From an uncultured SAR86 cluster bacterium (lineage in GTDB: Bacteria; Pseudomonadota; Gammaproteobacteria; Magnimaribacterales; Magnimaribacteraceae): a DNA stretch of 41,098 bases. Shown here piece by piece: positions 16,689 through 24,411 of the stretch (position 1 is its first letter; every line of letters begins with the position of its first letter). The notes below the pieces were generated by a model that ran no database searches, was not told the origin of the DNA, and worked only from the letters and a program-made list of their open reading frames with translations. Made by a program: the position numbers and the translations under genes. The stretch spans positions 1 through 41,098 of the forward strand of contig CABXQE010000010.1 in NCBI GenBank assembly GCA_902514295.1, written 5' to 3'.

Positions 16689-17828
16689 ATGAGTGATGTA
16701 TATGTATTAGGTGTTGACATGATTAAGTTTGGGAGGTTTCCAGACAGAACCGTTCCTGACTTGGGTGCTGAAGCGGCCCTACTTGCGTTGGATGATGCTG
16801 GATTAACCATTGATAAAATGGAAGCTTTTTATTGTGGTAATTTAGGTCAAGCTAACGCAATGGTCGGTCAGCGAATTCTTCAAGAAATAGGCCAAACAGG
16901 AATTCCTGTAGTGAATTGCTCTAACGCGTGTGCCACAGGTGCAACTGCATTTAGAGAGGCCTGGACTTCCATTAAAGCAGGTTTATATGATGTAGTTTTA
17001 GCTGTAGGAGTTGAACAAATGGGAACGGGTTTATTGGGCGGTTCAGGAGGAGGAGCTGGAATTCCGAAAGAAGGTCTTTTAGGTTCCGGGACCATGCCAG
17101 CAGTTTTTGCTGAAGCAGGAATGGAGCATTCTAGGCAATACGGAACAACTTTTGAGCAATTTGCTAAAATTTCTGTAAAGAATCATCACCATTCAACTAT
17201 GAATCCTAAAGCAAGATATCAGATAGAAACACCTTTGGATGAAGTAATGAATGCTGAAATGATTTCTTATCCAAACACTAAGCTTATGTGTTCTGTGAAT
17301 GTGGATGGTGCAGCGGCAGCAGTTCTAGTTTCCGAAAAGAAAGCAAAAGAATTAGGAATGGGAAGATCTGTTAGAGTAAAGGCATCCATATTAACAAGCG
17401 ATCCTTATCAGGAAAGAGATTTAGTCATGCCTGATGTAAATTCTTGTACCAGGAAAGCAGCTAAAGAAGCTTATGAAATGGCTGGCCTGGGCGCCGAAGA
17501 CATTGATTTAGTTGAGTTACATGACTGTTTTGCAACTGCAGAAATGCTTCATTACGAAAACTTAGGTCTTTGTGAGGATGGAGAAGCCGGAAGATTAATT
17601 GACGAAGGTGAGGTGGAATTAGGTGGAAGGGTTCCTGTAAATGTTTCTGGGGGTCTTTTGTCTAAAGGTCATCCTCTAGGGGCGACAGGTATTGCTAATA
17701 TATATGAAGTTTGCACGCATCTCCGTGGAGAAGCTGGAGAGAGACAAGTAGAAGGAGCTAAGATAGGCCTAACTCACGTGATAGGCTTAGGAAGCGCTTG
17801 TGGAATTCACATCTTAGAAAAGGCTTAA
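16689..17828 (+). CDS. thiolase-family protein (SCP-x/acetyl-CoA acetyltransferase-like)
   Basis: A 379-residue thiolase-fold enzyme. The nucleophile region is NCSNACATGATAF with Cys81. ELHDCFATAEM (about 278-288) replaces the canonical NEAF motif, as in sterol-carrier-protein-x-type thiolases. SGGLLSKGHPLGATG carries the catalytic His, and C371 in GLGSACG is the second cysteine. The HDCF variant and the DUF35 partner upstream mark the lipid-transfer-protein thiolase group, which catalyse thiolytic or retro-aldol cleavage of acyl-CoA side chains. Start: AAGGAG eight bases upstream. It follows the Zn-ribbon gene by 10 bases and precedes the phosphodiesterase by 9. Confidence 0.92.
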   Translation: MSDVYVLGVDMIKFGRFPDRTVPDLGAEAALLALDDAGLTIDKMEAFYCGNLGQANAMVGQRILQEIGQTGIPVVNCSNACATGATAFREAWTSIKAGLYDVVLAVGVEQMGTGLLGGSGGGAGIPKEGLLGSGTMPAVFAEAGMEHSRQYGTTFEQFAKISVKNHHHSTMNPKARYQIETPLDEVMNAEMISYPNTKLMCSVNVDGAAAAVLVSEKKAKELGMGRSVRVKASILTSDPYQERDLVMPDVNSCTRKAAKEAYEMAGLGAEDIDLVELHDCFATAEMLHYENLGLCEDGEAGRLIDEGEVELGGRVPVNVSGGLLSKGHPLGATGIANIYEVCTHLRGEAGERQVEGAKIGLTHVIGLGSACGIHILEKA

Positions 17829-17837
17829 TTAATATCT

Positions 17838-18329
17838 ATGCTTGTAGGTGTCGTTAGCGATACTCACAATAATATTAAAAATATTGAAAATATTATTAAT
17901 ATTTTCAATAAAGAGAAAGTTAATTTAGTTATCCATACTGGTGATATTAGTAAAGCTAAAACTTTACGTTTATTCTCTTATCTAAATTGTCCAATGACTG
18001 GTGTATTTGGTAACAATGACAGAACCGAAGAAGGGCTTAAAGAGGTTTGCTATGAATATAATTTTAACTTCCAAGAACCTCCTCTTTCATTATCTCTTGA
18101 AGGAAAGGAGATAGCAGTATTCCATGAGCCGGAACTAATAGATAGCTATATTAAGGAGCACGTAGATGTTCAATTGATAGTTCATGGCCACACTCATAGA
18201 TATAGAGAAGAAACCCTTAATAACATCATAATTTTTAACCCTGGTGAATCTGCAGGATCTTTAAAAGGGAAAAATGCTCTTGGTATAATCGATATAAGTA
18301 ATCTAAAAATTAGGAGAATCTTCTTTTAA
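17838..18329 (+). CDS. YfcE/MJ0936-type metallophosphoesterase
   Basis: A 163-residue calcineurin-like phosphodiesterase of the small MJ0936/YfcE group. The metal-binding motifs are in order: GVVSDTHNN (D-x-H, about 4-12), HTGDIS (GD-x, about 34-39), GNND (about 56-59), a His in AVFHEP (about 94) and the C-terminal HGHTHR (about 115-120). Members hydrolyse phosphodiesters with two divalent metals. The in vivo substrate is unknown. It follows the thiolase gene by 9 bases. Its 3' end overlaps the convergent small membrane protein gene by 20 bases, and no terminator is visible. Confidence 0.92.
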   Translation: MLVGVVSDTHNNIKNIENIINIFNKEKVNLVIHTGDISKAKTLRLFSYLNCPMTGVFGNNDRTEEGLKEVCYEYNFNFQEPPLSLSLEGKEIAVFHEPELIDSYIKEHVDVQLIVHGHTHRYREETLNNIIIFNPGESAGSLKGKNALGIIDISNLKIRRIFF

Positions 18330-18600
18330 TAGAGAAGGCTAATAATAAAATAAAACAGACAGATGGAATTGTTAATGCTAACGGCCTTAAAACTCTTAAA
18401 GAATAATCTTGCTCTAGAAATATATTAAATAAAAAGGAGAAAAAAGCAGGTGCGTAGTCTTGTGATCCTGTCTCTATTTGAGCTGGGGTTAATAAAATAA
18501 CCAGAAAGAGACAGAAAGGTAGCAAATTAGACTTCTTAAAATAAAAATTAAGCAAGTAACTAAAAAACAGAGCGAAAGTAATATAAAAGAGCCAGAACAT
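18310..18600 (-). CDS. small membrane protein of unknown function
   Basis: A 96-residue hydrophobic protein with three likely transmembrane helices, at about 2-20 (FWLFYITFALFFSYLLNF), 25-41 (LLPFCLFLVILLTP) and 73-91 (LALTIPSVCFILLLAF). A conserved-looking periplasmic loop contains TPAQIETGSQDYAPAFF. The polar loop motif and the tight linkage to rnd (2-base gap) argue for a real gene, despite the 20-base convergent overlap with the phosphodiesterase. I do not recognise a family with a known role. Confidence 0.7.
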   Translation of the reverse strand: MFWLFYITFALFFSYLLNFYFKKSNLLPFCLFLVILLTPAQIETGSQDYAPAFFSFLFNIFLEQDYSLRVLRPLALTIPSVCFILLLAFSIKRRFS

Positions 18601-18602
18601 TT

Positions 18603-19439
18603 CTAGTAATTTAAGAGAAGTTTATTAATCGGGTCGCTAATTAGCTCCCTTCTCCAGCTTGTTATGTCTTTAAAAGTTTTTTCAGAGCCTTCACTAAGGG
18701 CCAACCTAATAAATACTTTTTGATTTTTCTTAGAAAAAAATAAAGTTGGGTTGATTTGCTCTGTCTCAGCAATATTAAGCACAATATCATTAAATGTATT
18801 TAATAAATTTCTTTCTTCTAATTTAGTTAGATTACATGCTATTTCTTCAATGTTCCCTAACGGATTAAATGTAGTAGAAATTAGCAACTCTAAGTCTTCA
18901 TCGTGCCAATCTAGCTTATTGGATTCAATTAATGCTTGTTCTTGTTCAATAAAGAGATGAATTAAGTACTCTACGTCGGAAGCAGCATAACTTAACTGAG
19001 AATCTGATAGTGGCCTTCTTATCCAGTTTGATCTGGTCTCTTTCTTATCTAAAGTTATGCCTAATCTCTCTTCTACTAACCCTTGATAGCCAATGGAATA
19101 CTGCCCATCTAAAAATGCATTGGCTAACTGGGTATCAAATAAATTTTTCATTACTTTTCCTGTCCAAGAATAAATCGCTTCTAAATCTTCTTTACAGGAA
19201 TGAAATATTTTAGTGACGGAATCTGAGAATAAGAAGCTACAGTTATCTTTCGGGTCATTTATAAGAATAGTGTCCACAAGATAAATGTCTTCAGCGTCGT
19301 TAATTTGAAGCAGAGCTAATCTCATGTTATCTTTAGAAGTCCTCCTAAATTCTGTATCAACTCCAACATAGGGCTTTAATAGAAGTTCATTATTTAAATA
19401 ATTAAGATCTTCTAAAGTTTCTATTAAATTAAAATTCAT
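18603..19439 (-). CDS. rnd: ribonuclease D-like 3'-5' exoribonuclease
   Basis: A 278-residue DEDD-family exonuclease. The acidic active site is seen as GVDTEFRR (Asp28 and Glu30), HSCKEDLEAI (Asp in motif II, about 92-101) and the motif III YAASDVEYL (about 151-159). The family trims tRNA 3' ends and other small structured RNAs. The protein is about 100 residues shorter than E. coli RNase D. After the nuclease domain there is room for one degenerate HRDC domain (about 205-278) rather than two. It overlaps the WecA-like gene by 4 bases and is followed after 2 bases by the membrane protein gene. Confidence 0.92.
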   Translation of the reverse strand: MNFNLIETLEDLNYLNNELLLKPYVGVDTEFRRTSKDNMRLALLQINDAEDIYLVDTILINDPKDNCSFLFSDSVTKIFHSCKEDLEAIYSWTGKVMKNLFDTQLANAFLDGQYSIGYQGLVEERLGITLDKKETRSNWIRRPLSDSQLSYAASDVEYLIHLFIEQEQALIESNKLDWHDEDLELLISTTFNPLGNIEEIACNLTKLEERNLLNTFNDIVLNIAETEQINPTLFFSKKNQKVFIRLALSEGSEKTFKDITSWRRELISDPINKLLLNY

Positions 19440-20488
19440 AATCCTTTCTTATGATTACTAATAAGAGGATATTTAACTAAAAGGTAATAAAAGAACCAGA
19501 TAGTCAGAAAGCCGTAGAACTGTTTGGATTCTGGTATTAAATTTATATTAGCATAAATACCAAAACCAGAAGAAATAACAGAGATCATTAAAAATATTAG
19601 CAAGACCGTCTCTTTCTTCAAACCAAAATCTAACAACATGTGATGAATATGAGTTCTATCAGCAATGAACATAGATTTTCTGTTCCAAAGCCTACTCAAG
19701 AAAGTAGACAAGGCATCAATAAGAGGTAGCATAATGAACCAAAGCGCCGTTACAGGTTGAAAAAGTTTCGTTTCTTCTTGAGACAAGATTATTAAAGTCC
19801 AAGCCGCTAAAAATCCTATCCATGTAGAACCTGAATCTCCTAGAAATATTTTCTGTTTCTTTCCTAGTAAACCAAGGTTAAAAAATAAAAAAACTAGAGC
19901 AATAATAGCAGTAAAGAATAAAACTCCTTGTGCACTATTTAAATAAGTAATTGTAGAGATTGCTGTACATAAAATTAGAAATATAATACCTACTAACCCA
20001 TCCATGCCGTCTATCATATTGAATGCATTGCATACCCCGACAACCATAAAGATTGTTAAAGGAATGCCTGCTGCTCCAAGGTAAAAGCTTCCAAAGCCAA
20101 GTAGATCTCCTAAATTAAGAAGATGGATATCTGTAATAATTATTACTAACCAGCTCGCGAAGATTTGAAATATTAGTCTGACAGAGGTTGGTAAAGGTTT
20201 TATATCATCCCATAAGCCAAGTAATAAAATTATAGGAGAAATTAAAAAAACTTGCCTTACTTCTTGTGTGCCAATAACCCCTTCTGGAGAAAATTCAGGA
20301 TATATAAAAGCAGTAATAAATAAAAACGATGCAAAAAAAGAGAAACCCCCGCTCAACGGAATTTCACCTTTATGAATCTTTCTTATCCCATCTGGCTTAT
20401 CAACTATCTCTAGACGTCTGAAGAGCATAGAGATACAAAAAAATAATACTAAAGATACAAAACATACCAGCAAGTAAGATTTTATCAT
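19436..20488 (-). CDS. WecA/MraY-superfamily undecaprenyl-phosphate phosphoglycosyl transferase
   Basis: A 350-residue polytopic membrane protein, about 10-11 predicted helices, of the glycosyltransferase family 4-like MraY/WecA superfamily. It transfers a sugar-1-phosphate from a UDP-sugar to undecaprenyl phosphate at the inner membrane. Active-site loops are visible: LLGLWDDIKPLPTS (DDxxP type), NAFNMIDGMDGLVG (the WecA NxxNxxDGxDGL motif), IFLGDSGSTWIGFL, and the cytoplasmic RTHIHHMLLDFG with the HIHH motif of the WecA branch. The sugar may be GlcNAc-1-P (inference). The ATG at 20488 is fused to an octamer repeat tract, with no Shine-Dalgarno. A separate promoter precedes it. It overlaps rnd by 4 bases and borders the polysaccharide locus. 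Confidence 0.92.
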   Translation of the reverse strand: MIKSYLLVCFVSLVLFFCISMLFRRLEIVDKPDGIRKIHKGEIPLSGGFSFFASFLFITAFIYPEFSPEGVIGTQEVRQVFLISPIILLLGLWDDIKPLPTSVRLIFQIFASWLVIIITDIHLLNLGDLLGFGSFYLGAAGIPLTIFMVVGVCNAFNMIDGMDGLVGIIFLILCTAISTITYLNSAQGVLFFTAIIALVFLFFNLGLLGKKQKIFLGDSGSTWIGFLAAWTLIILSQEETKLFQPVTALWFIMLPLIDALSTFLSRLWNRKSMFIADRTHIHHMLLDFGLKKETVLLIFLMISVISSGFGIYANINLIPESKQFYGFLTIWFFYYLLVKYPLISNHKKGL

Positions 20489-20535
20489 TTTACGATTTTA
20501 CGATTTTACGATTTTACGATTTTACGATTTTACGA
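20488..20535 (-). repeat. six tandem octamers TCGTAAAA in the wecA-like leader
   Basis: Six perfect back-to-back copies of TTTTACGA (plus strand) span 48 bases and end at the start codon. The last T is the third base of the CAT complement. The unit length is not a multiple of three and the tract contains no Shine-Dalgarno-like GGA. With the promoter just upstream, the tract makes up essentially the whole 5' untranslated leader. Confidence 0.95.
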
Positions 20536-20542
20536 TTTTTAG

Positions 20543-20570
20543 TTTATAACTCTACTGCACTTTAAAGCAA
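20543..20570 (-). promoter_or_regulatory. sigma70-like promoter of the WecA-like gene
   Basis: On the minus strand TTGCTT (20565-20570), a 16-base spacer and TATAAA (20543-20548). The start point would fall near 20536, the first base of the octamer tract. The TTGCTT box is the same as at the thrS promoter. Confidence 0.6.
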
Positions 20571-20648
20571 GAAAGAAGTTACCCTCTAAGAGAAAGTTAG
20601 CAGACAGCTTCAACTGCGATGAAATATTTATGTAATTGGGTGTAATTA

Positions 20649-21374
20649 TTATTGATAACCATTAAATACGCTAACAATAACCGTTGGATTATGGCGCCAT
20701 AATCTAAACAAGATTAAATCCAGCGGATAAATCATGTAATTATCTAAAACATACCCTACAAAACCTAATCTAGTTCCAAATGAAAAACTTGAGATTACAC
20801 CAAACTCAGCTTGTCTAGTTGCTTTTTTGAATTCTGAATTTTTAAAAAAGCGCCATTGATTTTTTCGAGCTCCAAATCTGGATAAAATACTTTCAAAAAA
20901 TGATTTGCCATTATCAATTGATATCAATAGCCCTTCCCGCTTCACTGTCCTTGATATTAAATTGTCAATAAACTCAGATACATCAGACTTAGAGCTACTA
21001 TTTTTCCGGAAGAGACCCCCTAGGACACTCTTCATAATAACGATATCAAAATCACCTTCTACGCTAGTAGCATCTATTTGTTTTAAAACGTATTTCGACT
21101 TTAAATGGCACTTCTGACGAACTAAAGAAAGGTATCTCTCTACTTCTATCCTTTGTTCATCGTCGTAGTATGAGATTACTATTTCGCTGGCCAAGCCATC
21201 GAAAATTATACCAACCATACTGTGGCCACTAGCACCAATTTCAAGTATCCGATCAAGCCTATTTGGAAATGAAAAATTTGCTACCTTTAACGCATGCGAC
21301 CAACTCTTAAAGTTCCAACCAAAAGCTAAGCGAACTAGCTCTGTATTATTTAAATTATCAATCAAACGACACAT
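20649..21374 (-). CDS. SAM-dependent methyltransferase-like protein
   Basis: A 241-residue class I methyltransferase-like protein. Motif I is DRILEIGASGHSMVG (about 40-54), with the E-x-G-x-x-G nucleotide loop. VISYYDDEQRIEVERYL gives the motif II acidic end, and FDIVIMKSVLGGLFR (about 108-122) the motif IV position. The C-terminal half is hydrophobic in places (GFVGYVLDNYMIYPLDLILF) and could touch the membrane. It lies 25 bases after the initiating sugar transferase. The 160 bases between it and the WecA-like gene hold only that gene's promoter and repeats, so it is the last gene of the polysaccharide transcript. Methylation of a sugar or chain end is a reasonable guess, not shown. Confidence 0.75.
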   Translation of the reverse strand: MCRLIDNLNNTELVRLAFGWNFKSWSHALKVANFSFPNRLDRILEIGASGHSMVGIIFDGLASEIVISYYDDEQRIEVERYLSLVRQKCHLKSKYVLKQIDATSVEGDFDIVIMKSVLGGLFRKNSSSKSDVSEFIDNLISRTVKREGLLISIDNGKSFFESILSRFGARKNQWRFFKNSEFKKATRQAEFGVISSFSFGTRLGFVGYVLDNYMIYPLDLILFRLWRHNPTVIVSVFNGYQ

Positions 21375-21398
21375 CTACTATCTTTAAAAAAGGGCTTT

Positions 21399-22079
21399 TT
21401 AGTGAGGAAAATTTAAATCATTCTTCAGTTCAGCTGGAGGCACAGGCAGGGTCTTTAATAGCCTCCAGATCAAATCTGACTTAGGAAATAATACAACCCA
21501 AATTGTGAGGAATATTAAAGAAAAATACACAATCAAATTTTGCTTTCCCACATACCAGGCCTCGACATCCCCTTTGTACGGGCCAATTATATTGTCATAA
21601 AAATCAATAGTTCCACTATGGCCCTCAAGAATATCCTCCTCACCACGAAACACTATCGGACCTATTCCAGAAAGGCCTGGCTTAACCTGAACGATAATAT
21701 CCTGGGATTTGATCGGGAAAGCATCGAAGCATCTAGGCGTCTGGGGTCTTGGCCCAATCAAACTCATATGGCCTAGGATTACATTAAGCAATTGGGGCAA
21801 TTCATTGATTTTAGTTTTCCTCAAAATTGCTCCAACAGGTAGTACTCTTGGATCATTTTTCATTGTGACGGTTCCAGTTCCAATACTAGGACTATCTTTC
21901 AACATAGTTGCAAATTTATAGAGTTTGAACATTTTTCTATTTTTACCTACACGCTCTTGGAGAAAAAAAACCTCACCTTCACCTGAAAGTTTAAGTAGCA
22001 ACATAATGGGAACAAATAGAGGTAAAAGGACGACAAGCGTTATTCCCGAGAATACTATGTCGAAAAATCTAATCAACAT
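21399..22079 (-). CDS. initiating sugar-1-phosphate transferase, monotopic PglC/WcaJ type
   Basis: A 226-residue monotopic phosphoglycosyl transferase. The N-terminal re-entrant hydrophobic helix (about 5-30, FFDIVFSGITLVVLLPLFVP) is followed by FFLQERVGKNRKMFKLYKFATM and the catalytic region LRKTKINELPQLLNVILGHMSLIGPRPQ. The catalytic Asp-Glu dyad of PglC (DE in DELPQ) is NE here. The C-terminus extends past the usual PglC end with a second hydrophobic segment (about 180-200, LIVYFSLIFLTIWVVLF). The enzyme loads a sugar phosphate from UDP-sugar onto undecaprenyl phosphate. Its start overlaps the dehydratase stop by one base, which ties it to that enzyme and the DegT gene as a sugar-supply and initiation module. 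Confidence 0.9.
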   Translation of the reverse strand: MLIRFFDIVFSGITLVVLLPLFVPIMLLLKLSGEGEVFFLQERVGKNRKMFKLYKFATMLKDSPSIGTGTVTMKNDPRVLPVGAILRKTKINELPQLLNVILGHMSLIGPRPQTPRCFDAFPIKSQDIIVQVKPGLSGIGPIVFRGEEDILEGHSGTIDFYDNIIGPYKGDVEAWYVGKQNLIVYFSLIFLTIWVVLFPKSDLIWRLLKTLPVPPAELKNDLNFPH

Positions 22080-23278
22080 TACATCCTCTGGTCAAGATAT
22101 TTGCCCGTCTCTTTGTGCGCAAACTCAGGCAATAAATCAAAAAATAAGTTGACGATATCTTCTTTGTTCCAGACCCCTTCTTCTATTAGAATATTAACAC
22201 CAGAGTAGAAATTATCTAATTTTTGCTCATCGTAGATAGGCTGATTCTTTATAACACCAACTCCTTCGAACCGACTCATGTCTACGTCTTCTTTATCAGT
22301 AAAGAATTCTTCGAAGTCCTTTTCTCCTGTTGTGTCACTATTAAAAAAATAGCAGGGCCATTGTTTCTTCGTGATGAGCTCGGCACTTCGATCTCGAGCC
22401 TCATCTTCACTAACACAATGAAAGGGCTCATACCCCATTTGCTGTAAATAGCGCTCAGCGATATCAGAAAATGTGATCAAATGAAGGTTCTCACTCAACT
22501 TAGGGAAAAATATATCCCTATTCTCTCCAAGAAGTCCCGACATAAGACAAAGCTCACCAGATTCTTGAGAAGTCACAAAATATCGAAGCACATCATTAGG
22601 CGCAGAGAAAGGCTGCCTTTTAGCAAAACGCTGATTAAAACCATGCAATAAAGAGCCATCCGAAAATGCAACATTCGCGAAACGAGCCATTGAGATTATC
22701 ATGCTTTCACTCTCACGCATCAAAAACATTTCCATAATTCGTTTGCTAGCGCCCATCATATTTACTGGATTTGCAGCTTTATCAGTAGAAACACAAAAAT
22801 ACTTTTTGGCTCCGTATTTTTTTGCCATTCTCAGAGTTTTAATAGTATTGAAAATATTGACCGTTAGCATACGCATTAATGTGAACGGATCTTTCTCGCT
22901 TCGAACATGTTTAAGAGCTGATAGGTTAAAAACATAATCATACCGCCCCTCTGAAGAGATGAGAGCTTCAAATTCTTTACTGCCACAATCAACCGCAAAT
23001 GTTCTAAAATCACCTTTAATGTAGCCAATGGTGCTACGAATATCTCGTACCAGTTCAACCATATTATTTTCACTAATATCAACAACGTGAAGTGCTGTGG
23101 GGCTCCGCTTAAAAATCTCTTTAGTCACTGCTTGCCCAATAGAACCAGCACCTCCAATTACCAAAAAACGGCTACCCTTCACCAATGACGATAAATCATC
23201 AGAAAGGCCAACAACATCAGCACTAAAAAGCGTTGATGTGCGACCTATTAGATCTAGAATTCTAGTTTCTTCACTCAC
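22079..23278 (-). CDS. WbpM/CapD-like NDP-N-acetylhexosamine 4,6-dehydratase
   Basis: A 399-residue Rossmann-fold SDR of the polysaccharide synthesis dehydratase family, lacking the membrane domain that full-size WbpM/CapD has. The nucleotide loop is VIGGAGSIGQAV (about 37-48), NLSALKHVRSEKDP follows, and the active site STDKAANPVNMMGASK has Met instead of the usual Tyr three residues before the Lys pair. That corresponds to the SMK triad known for WbpM. It would make a 4-keto-6-deoxy UDP-hexosamine. The start is GTG (23276-23278). It overlaps the upstream DegT gene by 4 bases and the sugar transferase by 1 base. The local sequence reads visibly less AT-rich than its neighbours (estimate by eye). 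Confidence 0.88.
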   Translation of the reverse strand: MSEETRILDLIGRTSTLFSADVVGLSDDLSSLVKGSRFLVIGGAGSIGQAVTKEIFKRSPTALHVVDISENNMVELVRDIRSTIGYIKGDFRTFAVDCGSKEFEALISSEGRYDYVFNLSALKHVRSEKDPFTLMRMLTVNIFNTIKTLRMAKKYGAKKYFCVSTDKAANPVNMMGASKRIMEMFLMRESESMIISMARFANVAFSDGSLLHGFNQRFAKRQPFSAPNDVLRYFVTSQESGELCLMSGLLGENRDIFFPKLSENLHLITFSDIAERYLQQMGYEPFHCVSEDEARDRSAELITKKQWPCYFFNSDTTGEKDFEEFFTDKEDVDMSRFEGVGVIKNQPIYDEQKLDNFYSGVNILIEEGVWNKEDIVNLFFDLLPEFAHKETGKYLDQRM

Positions 23279-24411
23279 CCTAAAGCCTCTAAAAGCGCAT
23301 CACAAACCTTATCAACCTCATCTTCAGTCATAGTAGGGAATAGAGGAAGCGTCAGCTGACGACTACAGATATCAGCTGTAATAGGTGAATCATTTGGACA
23401 AAACTGACCTTGATAGGCTGTGAAATCCCAAAAAGGCGGGTAATGTATGCTCGACTGAATTTTCTTCTCTTTTAATTCCTCAATGACTGCTACCCGATCT
23501 ACGTGACCTGGAATTAATACTGGTAAAATATGGTATACCGAACCCAATGATGGTGGCTGATTATCAAATGGAATCTTAACTGACGAACCACGTAAATTAG
23601 ATCTGTAACGTTCAGTAAGTTGCCCTCTCCTAAAGTTAGCAGCAGGAAGTTTATCTAGCTGTACAGAACCAATAGCAGCGCGCATTTCATCCATACGATA
23701 ATTCAAACCTGGCATTGCAACATCATAGGTAATCGCCCTACCTTTGTGTCTATCCAATGTGAGTGTTGTCATTCCATGGCAACGTAAAAGCTGTAATTTG
23801 ATATTCAACTCAGCATTAGTTGTGGATATCATTCCACCTTCACCTATAGATAGATTTTTATTACTAAAAAATGAGAAACAGCCAACGTCACCAAAGGTGC
23901 CACATGCCTTCCCATTAACAATTGCGCCAGGCGCATGCGCCACATCTTCAATTAGTCCAATTCCACGTTCACGACATAGCTGACTTATTTCTACGATATC
24001 TCTACAAGGAAATCCTGCATAGTGGACTACAATAATAGCCTTTGTTCGCGGTGTTATTTGTTTCTCAATGGTCTCAACTGACATATTCCAATCCTTTAAA
24101 GATGTGCAGTCGGCCAAGACTGGGGTTGCACCGACCAAATTTACTACATTCACATCAGCCACGAAGGTTAGAGAAGGAATTATTACCTCATCACCTCGAC
24201 CAACTTCTAAGGCCAATAGGCCCATATGTAAGGCTGCAGTGCAATTTGCTACGGCACTACAAAATACATCACCGCCCAGAAATTGACTAAATTGAGTTTC
24301 AAAATTAGTGACTTTTTCACCCATTGCCAGCCATCCACCTGCCACAACCGATGAAACGGCATCAATTTCACGTTGATCAAAATTTAACTTAAACAGTTGA
24401 ATATCCCACAT
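23275..24411 (-). CDS. DegT/DnrJ/EryC1/StrS aminotransferase (PglE-like)
   Basis: A 378-residue PLP-dependent sugar aminotransferase, fold type I. GGWLAMGEKVTNFE (about 25-38) is the N-terminal family signature. GLIEDVAHAPGA (about 152-163) carries the PLP pyridine-binding Asp, and FFSNKNLSIGEGGMI has the internal aldimine Lys185. Members of the PglE group transfer an amino group from glutamate to a 4-keto-6-deoxy hexosamine, which is the expected product of the adjacent dehydratase. The genes overlap by 4 bases, so the two enzymes probably act in sequence, giving a 4-amino-4,6-dideoxy sugar. It abuts the GT4 gene (shared base 24411). Confidence 0.92.
   Translation of the reverse strand: MWDIQLFKLNFDQREIDAVSSVVAGGWLAMGEKVTNFETQFSQFLGGDVFCSAVANCTAALHMGLLALEVGRGDEVIIPSLTFVADVNVVNLVGATPVLADCTSLKDWNMSVETIEKQITPRTKAIIVVHYAGFPCRDIVEISQLCRERGIGLIEDVAHAPGAIVNGKACGTFGDVGCFSFFSNKNLSIGEGGMISTTNAELNIKLQLLRCHGMTTLTLDRHKGRAITYDVAMPGLNYRMDEMRAAIGSVQLDKLPAANFRRGQLTERYRSNLRGSSVKIPFDNQPPSLGSVYHILPVLIPGHVDRVAVIEELKEKKIQSSIHYPPFWDFTAYQGQFCPNDSPITADICSRQLTLPLFPTMTEDEVDKVCDALLEALG

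Noticed and set aside
20488-20535. CRISPR-like array
   Set aside because: The repeats are 8-base units with no spacers, a simple tandem repeat.
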